In this document: piece after piece, positions 25,817 through 32,823 of the stretch
Position numbering within the stretch: the stretch's first letter is position 1
Layout of the letters: each line of letters opens with the position of its first letter
Assembly: GCF_016863095.1 (NCBI RefSeq)
Contig: NZ_BOOF01000027.1
Coordinates: forward strand, 1 to 64,000
DNA: 64,000 nucleotides
Reading direction: 5' to 3'
DNA from: Microbispora siamensis
GTDB taxonomy: Bacteria > Actinomycetota > Actinomycetes > Streptosporangiales > Streptosporangiaceae
Translations under genes and position numbers: made by a program
Notes under the pieces: generated by a model
The model's input: the letters and a program-made list of their open reading frames with translations, nothing else
Database searches by the model: none
What the model was told of the DNA's origin: nothing

Positions 25817-27073
25817 TCACTCAGCCTTCCTGTCGCGTTCCTCGTCGTTCCCGCGCCGGCGGAGCGCTCGCTCGGCAATCCCGCTGGAGAGCTTGCCCGT
25901 CACCGATCTGGCCCGGTCGAGGGTCTCGTTGCCGAGGTGCCTGGCGGCATCGACGCCCTCTGCTCCCGTCTCGAGCACCTTGTCCCTCACCTCCGCGGCC
26001 GCGTCCACCCATCGTCTCGCTTCCAATGCCTGTCGACCGCGCTCGATCCCGAGCCGCCCGTGGAAGTCGACGACGGCGATCGCGACATGGTCGCTCGAAT
26101 GCACCACAGCCCGGGACGTGGTCGGGTGCAGCAGCACCTTCGTGTTGGCCACGCCGGCAGCCGCATCCATACGGGCCATCAGACGCTCGGTGCTCCGGGA
26201 GATGAGTTCCAGCCGGTTCTGCCGTGCGGCCCGAAGCCCGAGGCGATGCCGGTCCAGTTCCTCCGGAGACGCGTCCAGCACCCGGTCGAGTTCGAGCACG
26301 GCGATCGCGTCCTGCAGTTGGAAGCAACGAGCCAGAACGGCGAGCCACTCCTGAACCTTGGACTCGGCCTCCTTGGACGTCTTCGCGAGATCGCCGATCT
26401 TGGTCTTGTGCTCCATCTTCTCCGCGAGCGCGTCGAGTTGACGCAACGCGTACGCCTGGGTTCGTGCGATCGTCACCGACGTGGCCTGCACCTTCGACCA
26501 CGTGACCTCGGAGACCCGGCCCACCTGCTCTCGGATGGTCATGGCCTCCTCGATCACGAGGTCCACTCCGATCATGTCCGCCAGCACGGCGTCTTTCTGG
26601 GCGCGGAGCACGTCGTCGACCTTCTCGTCGATCGTGGCGAGATAGTCGGTGATCTCGTCCATGGTCTGTTGCATCGCAAGCTGCGCCATGATCCCCGCGG
26701 CACCGGCCAGAAGCGCCGGGTTGGTCAGAAGCGTTCCGGGACCCTTCGCGAATTCTACGAATCCCTTGATCTGGCCGTTTTTCCCCTTCAGCACACCGGA
26801 GCTGAGACCCGACTTCGAGCTTGTCCTCAGCCCGTACTTGTCGACAAGCCGCGCGGACTCCTTGGACAGCTTCACCCAGCGACCTGAGTTGGCGGCGATC
26901 TCGGAACCTGCCTGTGCGACTCCGGCCCCGGTGCTGAGAACAGATCTGAGCCGTTGCAGTCCGAGGTCCTTCGACGGCAGTCCCTCAGAGACCAGGAAGC
27001 GTTCGACAGCCGTCGGATTCCCGATGACCGCCAGTCCGTCGCCGTCACTGATCAGCTGAATCTCGTCATCCAT
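25817..27073 (-). CDS. Conserved actinomycete protein of unknown function with a central coiled coil
   Basis: 418 residues, not recognised. It begins MDDEIQLISDGDGLAVIGNP. A hydrophobic stretch at about 112-136 (GTLLTNPALLAGAAGIMAQLAM) may insert in or touch the membrane. Residues about 137-270 are a charged helical region likely to form a coiled coil (ATIDEKVDDVLRAQKDAVLA, RQLDALAEKMEHKTKIGDLA). The C-terminal third is helical and ends in RRRGNDEERDRKAE. Base composition is less GC-biased than in the flanking genes. An IS end lies 32 bases upstream of its start. The setting beside IS and integrase relics suggests accessory or mobile origin. I assign no function. Confidence 0.7.
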   Translation of the reverse strand: MDDEIQLISDGDGLAVIGNPTAVERFLVSEGLPSKDLGLQRLRSVLSTGAGVAQAGSEIAANSGRWVKLSKESARLVDKYGLRTSSKSGLSSGVLKGKNGQIKGFVEFAKGPGTLLTNPALLAGAAGIMAQLAMQQTMDEITDYLATIDEKVDDVLRAQKDAVLADMIGVDLVIEEAMTIREQVGRVSEVTWSKVQATSVTIARTQAYALRQLDALAEKMEHKTKIGDLAKTSKEAESKVQEWLAVLARCFQLQDAIAVLELDRVLDASPEELDRHRLGLRAARQNRLELISRSTERLMARMDAAAGVANTKVLLHPTTSRAVVHSSDHVAIAVVDFHGRLGIERGRQALEARRWVDAAAEVRDKVLETGAEGVDAARHLGNETLDRARSVTGKLSSGIAERALRRRGNDEERDRKAE

Positions 27074-27104
27074 CGTCGGCTCCTGAAGTATGGGCGCGGA
27101 AGCG

Positions 27105-27129
27105 GCTCTTCGCAGTTAAGGGTGGAGCC
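27105..27129 (+). repeat. ISL3-type terminal inverted repeat (left end of a decayed IS)
   Basis: GGCTCTTCGCAGTTAAGG at 27105-27122 fits the GGCTCTTC start shared by ISL3-family element ends. It stands upstream of the transposase-like relic at 27162-27365 in the expected orientation. No matching right end (reverse complement ending GAAGAGCC) is seen before 27493. Confidence 0.5.
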
Positions 27130-27161
27130 GGGGTGCGCGCGGCGCTCGCGGGGCGGGGGTC

Positions 27162-27365
27162 AAGATCTTCCAGGATAGGAGTTCCCACGCTCGCCGTCCG
27201 GCGAAAGACCGCAACGTACCTCCCGTTACCTTCGGCGCCCCTGACCTGGCCGTGTTCCACCGGCTCGAGCACCTCCGCGGCTCCGCTCTCGGGTTCCGCA
27301 ACCTGACGAACCACATCGCCAGATCGCTGCTCGAAGCCGAAGGCTTCGCACCCCGATTGCGATGA
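27162..27365 (+). pseudogene. C-terminal relic of an IS transposase (ISL3-like)
   Basis: One frame reads without a start codon into RNVPPVTFGAPDLAVFHR, then LEHLRGSALGFRNLTNHIAR and SLLEAEGFAPRLR, and stops at TGA 27363-27365. The pattern GFRN-x-TN-x3-R-x-LL is like the C-terminal end of ISL3-group transposases. The rest of the enzyme is missing, with only about 30 bases between this relic and the terminal repeat. With that repeat it marks an internally deleted insertion sequence. The family assignment is from memory of conserved residues and is not certain. Confidence 0.42.
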
Positions 27366-27493
27366 GGCGGCAAAGGGGCCCGCGGTCGAACGTACCGATC
27401 AGCCATCCCGGGCAAGATCGTCCGCCTCGCCCCTTTCTGGCAAGATAGGCTCCCGTTCCCGCACGGGCAGGACATCGGGAGAAGAAACCATAG

Positions 27494-27967
27494 ATGGACA
27501 CATCCGCTTACGCAGGCCTGCTGGCACAGGTGATACCGGTGGTTCTGCTTGCCGTGATCGTGGAATATCGTGGCGCTTACGAGGCCTGGCGTATCGTCGG
27601 TACGGAGTCGCGGAAGAAGATGTCCCCGGATCAGGGACGGAGATTAGCCAACCAATTCCTGGTCATCCTGGCCGTGCAAACCATATTCCTTTCAGTGCTC
27701 ACCGTGCTCGAGATGGCGGCCCTGGTGGTCGCCGGCAGCAAAGCGGGATCACACAAGCTGGCCGAATCGATCATCAACTCCGATGCGACCCTGACGGTTG
27801 TCTCGATCGGGATCGGCCTGACAATCGCCATGCAAGCCCTCTCCGTAGCGCAGAGTTACCAGCGAGCAGGGATGATCGAAGACAGTCACCGGCGCCACTT
27901 CCACTGGGTGATACGAATAGCCGTCGTCATTGTCGTCTTCGGAACGGGCCTGCTACTGAAGGGCTGA
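27494..27967 (+). CDS. Four-helix integral membrane protein of unknown function
   Basis: 157 residues with four hydrophobic segments at about 8-25 (AQVIPVVLLAVIVEY), 52-78 (FLVILAVQTIFLSVLTVLEMAALVV), 95-113 (TLTVVSIGIGLTIAMQALS) and 138-155 (IRIAVVIVVFGTGLLL). Short charged loops lie between them (SRKKMSPDQGRR; EDSHRRHFH). No motif is recognised. The gene sits between two IS relics and has less GC-biased codons than the core genes. It might be a partner of the 124-residue product encoded 119 bases downstream on the same strand. Confidence 0.7.
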   Translation: MDTSAYAGLLAQVIPVVLLAVIVEYRGAYEAWRIVGTESRKKMSPDQGRRLANQFLVILAVQTIFLSVLTVLEMAALVVAGSKAGSHKLAESIINSDATLTVVSIGIGLTIAMQALSVAQSYQRAGMIEDSHRRHFHWVIRIAVVIVVFGTGLLLKG

Positions 27968-28086
27968 TCAATGGAGGGGCTCTACACGCCGGCTTCCATT
28001 CCGAACAGGACCGCTTCAATCCAGTTTCTTATTGGCAAGGTCGTATTACTGGCAGGCTGAGGCAGGACGATGTAGGGGGTGTTCGG

Positions 28087-28461
28087 GTGGGCGTGATACT
28101 CACTCCAGCCAACGACGATGTCACCAGTAACGTAAGCTGGTCGTGCACCTGGTTCGGCCACTTCCGAAGAGCACTGGCGACAGCAGAGGGATTCGACCTC
28201 GATTCGATGGTCGGATTTGGCGGTGACCGCTCATGGGACACGGTGGAGACAAGCCTTGCCTCCCTACTGGATCATCCGGATGACAGCGGCGATCTGACGG
28301 CGGCTGAATGCGCCCAGGTGCTACCCCGCCTCTCGGAGATCGTCTCGTCATGGCGTACCAGGCCTTCGGAACACTGGCAGGCGTACGCGGAACGGGGACA
28401 AGACCTGATCGAAGTCCTGCAGGTGTGCGTCCGGCAGGACGTCTCCCTCATTTTCTGCTGA
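28087..28461 (+). CDS. Small conserved protein of unknown function
   Basis: 124 residues from GTG 28087, beginning MGVILTPANDDVTSNVSWSC and ending VCVRQDVSLIFC. The middle contains GFGGDRSWDTVETSLASLL and AAECAQVLPRLSEIVSSW, predicted mixed alpha/beta and cytoplasmic. I have the impression of a small family in actinomycetes with the same MGV start, FGGDR centre and LIFC end. Size and acidity would suit an immunity-type or inhibitor protein, but nothing in the sequence proves this. A second in-frame GTG lies at codon 3. Confidence 0.62.
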   Translation: MGVILTPANDDVTSNVSWSCTWFGHFRRALATAEGFDLDSMVGFGGDRSWDTVETSLASLLDHPDDSGDLTAAECAQVLPRLSEIVSSWRTRPSEHWQAYAERGQDLIEVLQVCVRQDVSLIFC

Positions 28462-28494
28462 GACCTCTAGCGGCGGACCTGGTGCTCGTCGAGT

Positions 28495-28593
28495 CAGTGC
28501 TCGGCGGATCTGCCCCGCAAGAACTGCTGGACCATCGCCGAGTGGGCAGGGGAGGCCACCCCAAACGGGGCGCCCCTGGTGCGTGTCGCTTGA
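28495..28593 (+). pseudogene. N-terminal relic of an IS701-family transposase
   Basis: The frame ending at TGA 28591-28593 reads ADLPRKNCWTIAEWAGEATP, the highly conserved N-terminal block of IS701-type transposases, where it normally continues DGMQHLL. Here it diverges to NGAPLVRVA and stops, so the copy is truncated. The 318-base gap 28462-28779 otherwise shows no gene. Confidence 0.68.
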
Positions 28594-28779
28594 ACAAGGT
28601 GGCGAGTGGAGGAGACGTTCCAGTCCGGAAAGAGCCTGGCCGGGCTCGCCGTATCCGCCGGCGGGGTTCGACCCGCGTGAACCGGCCCGCGATCCGGCCC
28701 ATCAGGCCTCGAATGCCTCCTGCCAGCGGGCAGAGTCTGCACTGTGACCTGCGGTAACAGCGTGATCATTTGTTTTCGT

Positions 28780-29340
28780 TCAATACCGGAGGAGTTCGCA
28801 GAAGCGGTCCAGGGCGCGGTCGGTGCGGTGGCGGTCGCCGGTGGTCGTCAGATCGAACAGGAGGCCCCGGATGACGGCCATGACCAACGTGGGAGTGACG
28901 GTGTCGTCAGGGGTGGTGGCGATGTCGCGGAACGTGGCGCCGAGGGTGTCGAACCAATTCGTGATCGCCTCGGCTCGGTCCGGGTAGTTCTCGGGGTGAG
29001 CCAGGCCGTCGGCGTGCACCTCGAAGATCAGCCGGACGTACGGGGCGCGCTCGGGCGCGCTGATCCAGGCCCAGATGCCGCGAAGGCGTTCCTCCGGAGA
29101 GCCCGCCTCCGACGGGAGGTTCTCAGCCAACCGTGTCGCACCGCGGCGGCGGGCCTCGGCAAGGACGGAAGACACCAACTCCTGCTTACTGCCGAAGTCG
29201 TAGAGCAGCATTCGCGGGCTGGTACCGAGAGCCGCGGCCAGCGGCCGCAAACTCAACCCGGCCAGGCCGTGCGCCAGTACGTAATCGGTCGCCCGCGCCA
29301 GCGTGGCCTCCCGTCGGGCGGGATCTGGGGGTCGCCCCAC
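28780..29340 (-). CDS. TetR/AcrR family transcriptional regulator
   Basis: 186 residues. The N-terminal HTH is ATLARATDYVLAHGLAGLSL followed by RPLAAALGTSPRMLLYDFGSKQEL (about 12-58). The C-terminal ligand domain includes RLRGIWAWISAPERAPYVRLIFEVHADGL and a helix near 155-172. It is divergent from the patatin-like gene, with about 80 bases between starts, so it probably controls that gene and itself. Confidence 0.85.
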   Translation of the reverse strand: MGRPPDPARREATLARATDYVLAHGLAGLSLRPLAAALGTSPRMLLYDFGSKQELVSSVLAEARRRGATRLAENLPSEAGSPEERLRGIWAWISAPERAPYVRLIFEVHADGLAHPENYPDRAEAITNWFDTLGATFRDIATTPDDTVTPTLVMAVIRGLLFDLTTTGDRHRTDRALDRFCELLRY

Positions 29341-29422
29341 GGTGGATCATCCTCTCGCCAGCACCGATCTCAGCCTACGTCAGTATATGGTACGACTGTT
29401 TCAACAATGGGAGGAGACAGTC

Positions 29423-30277
29423 ATGCACTCACTCGACCGGGCACTCGTACTGGGCGCCGGAGGTCTCGTCGGCATGGCCTGGATGGCTGGGCTTGCCTCT
29501 GGACTGCGCCGCGCCGGGGTGGATCTCGGCGAGGCCGATCTGATCGTCGGCACCTCGGCCGGCGCAATCACCGCCGCACTGCTGGCCACCGGCCAGGACC
29601 CCGACCGGCTCGCCACCCCAGTGCGCCCTGCCGACTCCGGCAGCACTCCTCCCCAGGTGGACGGGCGCCGGCTGGGCGAGGCGTTCGCGGTGCTCGCCGG
29701 TGCCGCCTCGAACCCGGACGAGGCCCGGCGCCGAGTGGGCCAGATCGCGCTCGCCGCCGAGACCGGCCCCGAGCAGGCACATATCGCCCGGATGCGCGCC
29801 ATGACCGGCGCAGACCAATGGCCGGACCGCCAGCTGCTCATCACCGCGCTGGACGCCGAGACCGGCGAGCAGGAGGTCTTCGACCGTGCCAGTGGCGCAC
29901 CACTGCCCTCCGCCGTGGCGGCAAGCACCGCCTTCCCGGGCATCTACCCACCGATCACCATCAACGGCCGCCGTTACATGGACGGCTCCCTGCGGTCGGC
30001 GACCAACGCCGGACTCGCGGCCGGAGCCCGCACGCTCGTCGTGATCGACCCGCAGGCGCATCTGTTTCCTCGCGAGTTGCTCCACCAGGAGCTGGCGGTC
30101 GCCGGGGCGCAAACAGTGGTGACCATCGAGCCCAGTCCGGAATCAACACGCGCATTCGGCTCGGACCTGAATGACCGGACGGCCTGGGGACCGGCCTACC
30201 AGGCGGGTCTTCGCCAAGCCACCGATGCCGAAGAGCAGCTCCGTCTCGCGTGGAAGACCGGATCGGACACGGACTGA
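29423..30277 (+). CDS. Patatin-like phospholipase/esterase
   Basis: 284 residues. The oxyanion loop is GAGGLVGMAWMAG (11-23), the nucleophile elbow GTSAG has Ser45 (43-47), and the catalytic aspartate is in MDGSLRS (about residue 187). These form the Ser-Asp dyad of patatin-like lipid acyl hydrolases. There is no signal peptide or membrane anchor, so it acts in the cytosol. Start ATG 29423 has GGGAGGAG seven bases upstream; longer readings run into the promoter. It probably hydrolyses a lipid ester under control of the divergent TetR protein. It is one of the few intact enzymes between the IS and integrase relics. Confidence 0.86.
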   Translation: MHSLDRALVLGAGGLVGMAWMAGLASGLRRAGVDLGEADLIVGTSAGAITAALLATGQDPDRLATPVRPADSGSTPPQVDGRRLGEAFAVLAGAASNPDEARRRVGQIALAAETGPEQAHIARMRAMTGADQWPDRQLLITALDAETGEQEVFDRASGAPLPSAVAASTAFPGIYPPITINGRRYMDGSLRSATNAGLAAGARTLVVIDPQAHLFPRELLHQELAVAGAQTVVTIEPSPESTRAFGSDLNDRTAWGPAYQAGLRQATDAEEQLRLAWKTGSDTD

Positions 30278-30373
30278 GCGCCGCCCGATCTCCGGGGTGG
30301 TGCGCCGAGGGCGGGGCCAACGAGACGCACGAGTTGGCAGCGATGCCTGCCAGCCGCGAAGAAGGGGCTTCAC

Positions 30374-30526
30374 CGGCTTTGGCACTACCGGGTCACGTCG
30401 ACACTCTGCGGGGTCTACGCGCATATGCAGCCGGGCTCCCACGAGCGTGCGCGGCGGGCGATCGATGACCGCCTGTTCCGCCCGCGCTCCGTCTCTGACA
30501 GAACAGGTACGGAACAGGGGGCCTGA
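30374..30526 (+). pseudogene. C-terminal relic of a tyrosine recombinase (integrase)
   Basis: One frame reads HYRVTSTLCGVYAHMQPGSH then ERARRAIDDRLF, and stops at TGA 30524-30526. Tyrosine integrases end with a block like LGHSSxxVTxxxYxHxxPGSxERA, whose tyrosine is the catalytic nucleophile. Here it would be the Tyr of VYAHM. The GH part of LGH is degraded to WH and the rest of the enzyme is absent. The gap 30278-30552 holds nothing else. Confidence 0.55.
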
Positions 30527-30552
30527 ATGTCAGGTTGCGGTTGGCGATCGAC

Positions 30553-31764
30553 TCAGCGAACCGGCAGGTTGGTGACGGCGCGGCCGATGATGAGGCGCTG
30601 GATCTCGCTGGTGCCCTCGAAGATCGTGAAAATCTTGGCGTCGCGGTGGAAGCGCTCGACAGGGTGCTCGCGGGTGTAGCCGGCCCCGCCGAGGATCTGG
30701 ATGGCCTGCTCGGTCGTCCAGACGGCCGTCTCGCTCGCGACCAGCTTGCTCATCGATCCTTCGGCCTGCTCGAACCGCCGTCCGTGCCGGGCCATCCACG
30801 CCGCCCGCCACGTCATCAGCCGGGCGACGTCCACCCGGGTGGCCATGTCGGCGAGCAGGAACGCGACCGCCTGGTTCTCCCCGATCCTGCGGCCGAACTG
30901 CTCGCGCTCCCGGGCGTAGTCGCGGGCGTACTCGAAGGCCGCGCGGGCGACGCCGACGGCCATGGCGGCGACGAGGGGGCGGGTGGTCTCGAACGTCCGC
31001 ATCGCGGCCTGCTCGCCGGACCGCGCGCCCGCGCGCACCCGGGCGAGCCGCTCGTCCAGCTTCTCCTTGCCGCCCACCAGGCACCGGCCGGGCACCCGTA
31101 CGTCGTCCAGGACGACCTCGGCGGTGTGCGAGGCGCGGATGCCGTGCTTCTTGAACTTCTGCCCCTGGGACAGGCCGCGCGTGCCGGGCGGGACCACGAA
31201 GGACGCCTGGCCCCGGGTGCCGAGGGAAGGGTCGACCGAGGCCACGATGACGTGGACGTTGGCGATGCCGCCGTTGGTGGCCCAGGTCTTTACGCCGTTG
31301 AGGACCCACTCGTCCTTCGCCTCGTCGTAGACGGCCCGCGTCCTGATCGCGCCGACGTCGCTGCCGGCGTCCGGCTCCGAGGAGCAGAACGCGCCGAGCT
31401 TGACGTCGTCGGGAGTGCCGAACATCTGGGGCAGCCACTCCCCCATCTGCTCGGGGGTGCCGTTCGCGGCGATGGAGGCGGCGGCGAGGCCGGTGCCCAC
31501 GATCGACAGGCCGATCCCGGCGTCCCCCCAGAACAGCTCCTCGAACGCCACGGGCAGACCGAGCCCCGACTCCTCGAACCACTGCTGCGCGAAGAAGTCC
31601 AGCGAGTACAGCCCGATCTTGGCGGCCTCCTGGATGACCGGCCAGGGCGTCTCCTCGCGCTCGTCCCACTCCGCCCCAGCCGGGCGGACGACGTCCCGGG
31701 CGAACTCATGGACCCAGTCGCGCAGTTCGCGGAGGTCGTCGCTCAACTCGGGGCAGAAGGTCAT
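30553..31764 (-). CDS. Acyl-CoA dehydrogenase
   Basis: 403 residues, a full-length FAD enzyme. The FAD/substrate motif GAFCSSEPDAGSDVGAIRT (about 135-153) and WATNGGIANVHVIVA follow the family pattern. The catalytic glutamate is in IFTIFEGTSEIQR (about 383). It forms the 2,3-double bond of acyl-CoA thioesters in beta-oxidation. ATG 31764 is chosen because GGAGAG precedes it at good spacing; a longer in-frame start would lie inside the palindromic operator. Single-gene unit with its own operator. Confidence 0.9.
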   Translation of the reverse strand: MTFCPELSDDLRELRDWVHEFARDVVRPAGAEWDEREETPWPVIQEAAKIGLYSLDFFAQQWFEESGLGLPVAFEELFWGDAGIGLSIVGTGLAAASIAANGTPEQMGEWLPQMFGTPDDVKLGAFCSSEPDAGSDVGAIRTRAVYDEAKDEWVLNGVKTWATNGGIANVHVIVASVDPSLGTRGQASFVVPPGTRGLSQGQKFKKHGIRASHTAEVVLDDVRVPGRCLVGGKEKLDERLARVRAGARSGEQAAMRTFETTRPLVAAMAVGVARAAFEYARDYAREREQFGRRIGENQAVAFLLADMATRVDVARLMTWRAAWMARHGRRFEQAEGSMSKLVASETAVWTTEQAIQILGGAGYTREHPVERFHRDAKIFTIFEGTSEIQRLIIGRAVTNLPVR

Positions 31765-31783
31765 CGGGGGCTCTCCTCTCCTT

Positions 31784-31804
31784 GGTGTTACCAACGGTAA
31801 CACC
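31784..31804. promoter_or_regulatory. Perfect 21-base palindromic operator of the acyl-CoA dehydrogenase gene
   Basis: Arms GGTGTTACC (31784-31792) and GGTAACACC (31796-31804) are exact reverse complements around AAC. It lies 20 bases upstream of the dehydrogenase start, between it and the end of the convergent-side gpgS gene. Size and symmetry fit a TetR-family lipid-responsive repressor. The cognate regulator is not obvious in the window. Confidence 0.75.
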
Positions 31805-31821
31805 TCGGCGGAAGGAGCCGC

Positions 31822-32823
31822 TCAGCGTAGCCGGGACGCGTACTGCGGGATCGTCGCCATCGGCGGGCGTTCGGCCACGCCGACGTCCCGCGTCAGCGGG
31901 CGGTGCCCGGCGGGGCCGCGTTCGAACTGGACGAGCCGCGCGGACGGCTCGTGCAACGGAACGATCTTGTCCTGGCGCTCCAGCCGCGCCCAGGCGGTGT
32001 GCATGATCTGCCCGGCCATCCCGCCGAGCGCCTCCGTCGACTGGTGGGAGTGGACCCGGCGGCCCAGGTCGACCTGGGCGAGCGCGTCGAGCCCCACCAT
32101 GTCCAGGAGGTCGATGAGGAGTCCCAGCTCCACGCCGTACCCGGTGACGAACGGCACCCGTTCCAGGACCGCGCGGCGGCCGGCGTACTCGCCCGCGAGC
32201 GGCTGCACGAACCCGGCGAGCAGCGGCCAGTGCAGGTTGAGCAGCGGCCGGGCGACCAGCTCGGTGACCCGGCCCCCGGCGTTCGGTTCCGTCGCGCCGA
32301 GCAGCGGCCGGTCGTAGCACGCCTTCACGTATCCGACGGCGGGGTCGGCCAGCAGAGGCCCGAGCAGGCCGGTCACGAACGAGGTCCGGAACTCGCGCAG
32401 GTCGGCGTCGACGAACACCACCAGGTCGCCGGTCGTCACCGCGAGGGACTTCCACAGCGCCTCGCCCTTGCCGTCGTAGCTCGGGTCGTGCAGTTCGGGC
32501 AGGATCTCGTCCTGCGCGAAGACCTTCGCCCCGGCGCGTAAGGCCCGGGCCGCCGTGTCGTCCGACGACCGGGAGTCGATCACGACCAGCTCGTCCACGA
32601 GCGGCACGGCCTCGACGAGGTCGCGGCGCACGGCGGAGACGATCTCCCCGACCGTCTCCTCCTCGTTCCTCGCGGGCAGCACCACCGAGACGGTGGCGCC
32701 CCCCTTGGCGGACAGCAGGGCGCGGGCCGGCCAGTCGGCCGCCGACGAGGTACGCCGACTCAGCCAGGCCTCCACCTCAGGCAGCACGCCCGTCCTCCCC
32801 CTGTCCGCCACGTTCACTGGCAT
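31822..32823 (-). CDS. gpgS: Glucosyl-3-phosphoglycerate synthase
   Basis: 333 residues, GT81 family. Donor-binding features are VSVVLPARNEEETVGEIV (about 45-62), ELVVIDSRSSDDTA, and the metal-binding VDADL (about 133-137). The acceptor region includes AGEYAGRRAVLERVPFVTGYGVELGLLIDL and the HQSTEALGGMAGQIM block conserved in mycobacterial GpgS. The enzyme joins glucose from an NDP-glucose to 3-phosphoglycerate. This is the first step to glucosylglycerate, a stress solute and the primer of methylglucose lipopolysaccharides. ATG 32823 overlaps the MFS stop by one base (TGATG), so the two are coupled. No GpgP phosphatase gene is adjacent. Confidence 0.88.
   Translation of the reverse strand: MPVNVADRGRTGVLPEVEAWLSRRTSSAADWPARALLSAKGGATVSVVLPARNEEETVGEIVSAVRRDLVEAVPLVDELVVIDSRSSDDTAARALRAGAKVFAQDEILPELHDPSYDGKGEALWKSLAVTTGDLVVFVDADLREFRTSFVTGLLGPLLADPAVGYVKACYDRPLLGATEPNAGGRVTELVARPLLNLHWPLLAGFVQPLAGEYAGRRAVLERVPFVTGYGVELGLLIDLLDMVGLDALAQVDLGRRVHSHQSTEALGGMAGQIMHTAWARLERQDKIVPLHEPSARLVQFERGPAGHRPLTRDVGVAERPPMATIPQYASRLR

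Noticed and set aside
25349-26887. A 512-codon plus-strand frame opposite the 418-residue unknown gene
   Set aside because: Low-complexity Arg/Pro/Gly composition without a motif; the minus-strand frame has natural residue use and ordered features.
28655-28677. GGGGTTCGACCC as a possible tRNA T-arm or attachment site
   Set aside because: No acceptor stem, anticodon arm or D-arm can be fitted around it, and no second copy was seen at the other side of the island.
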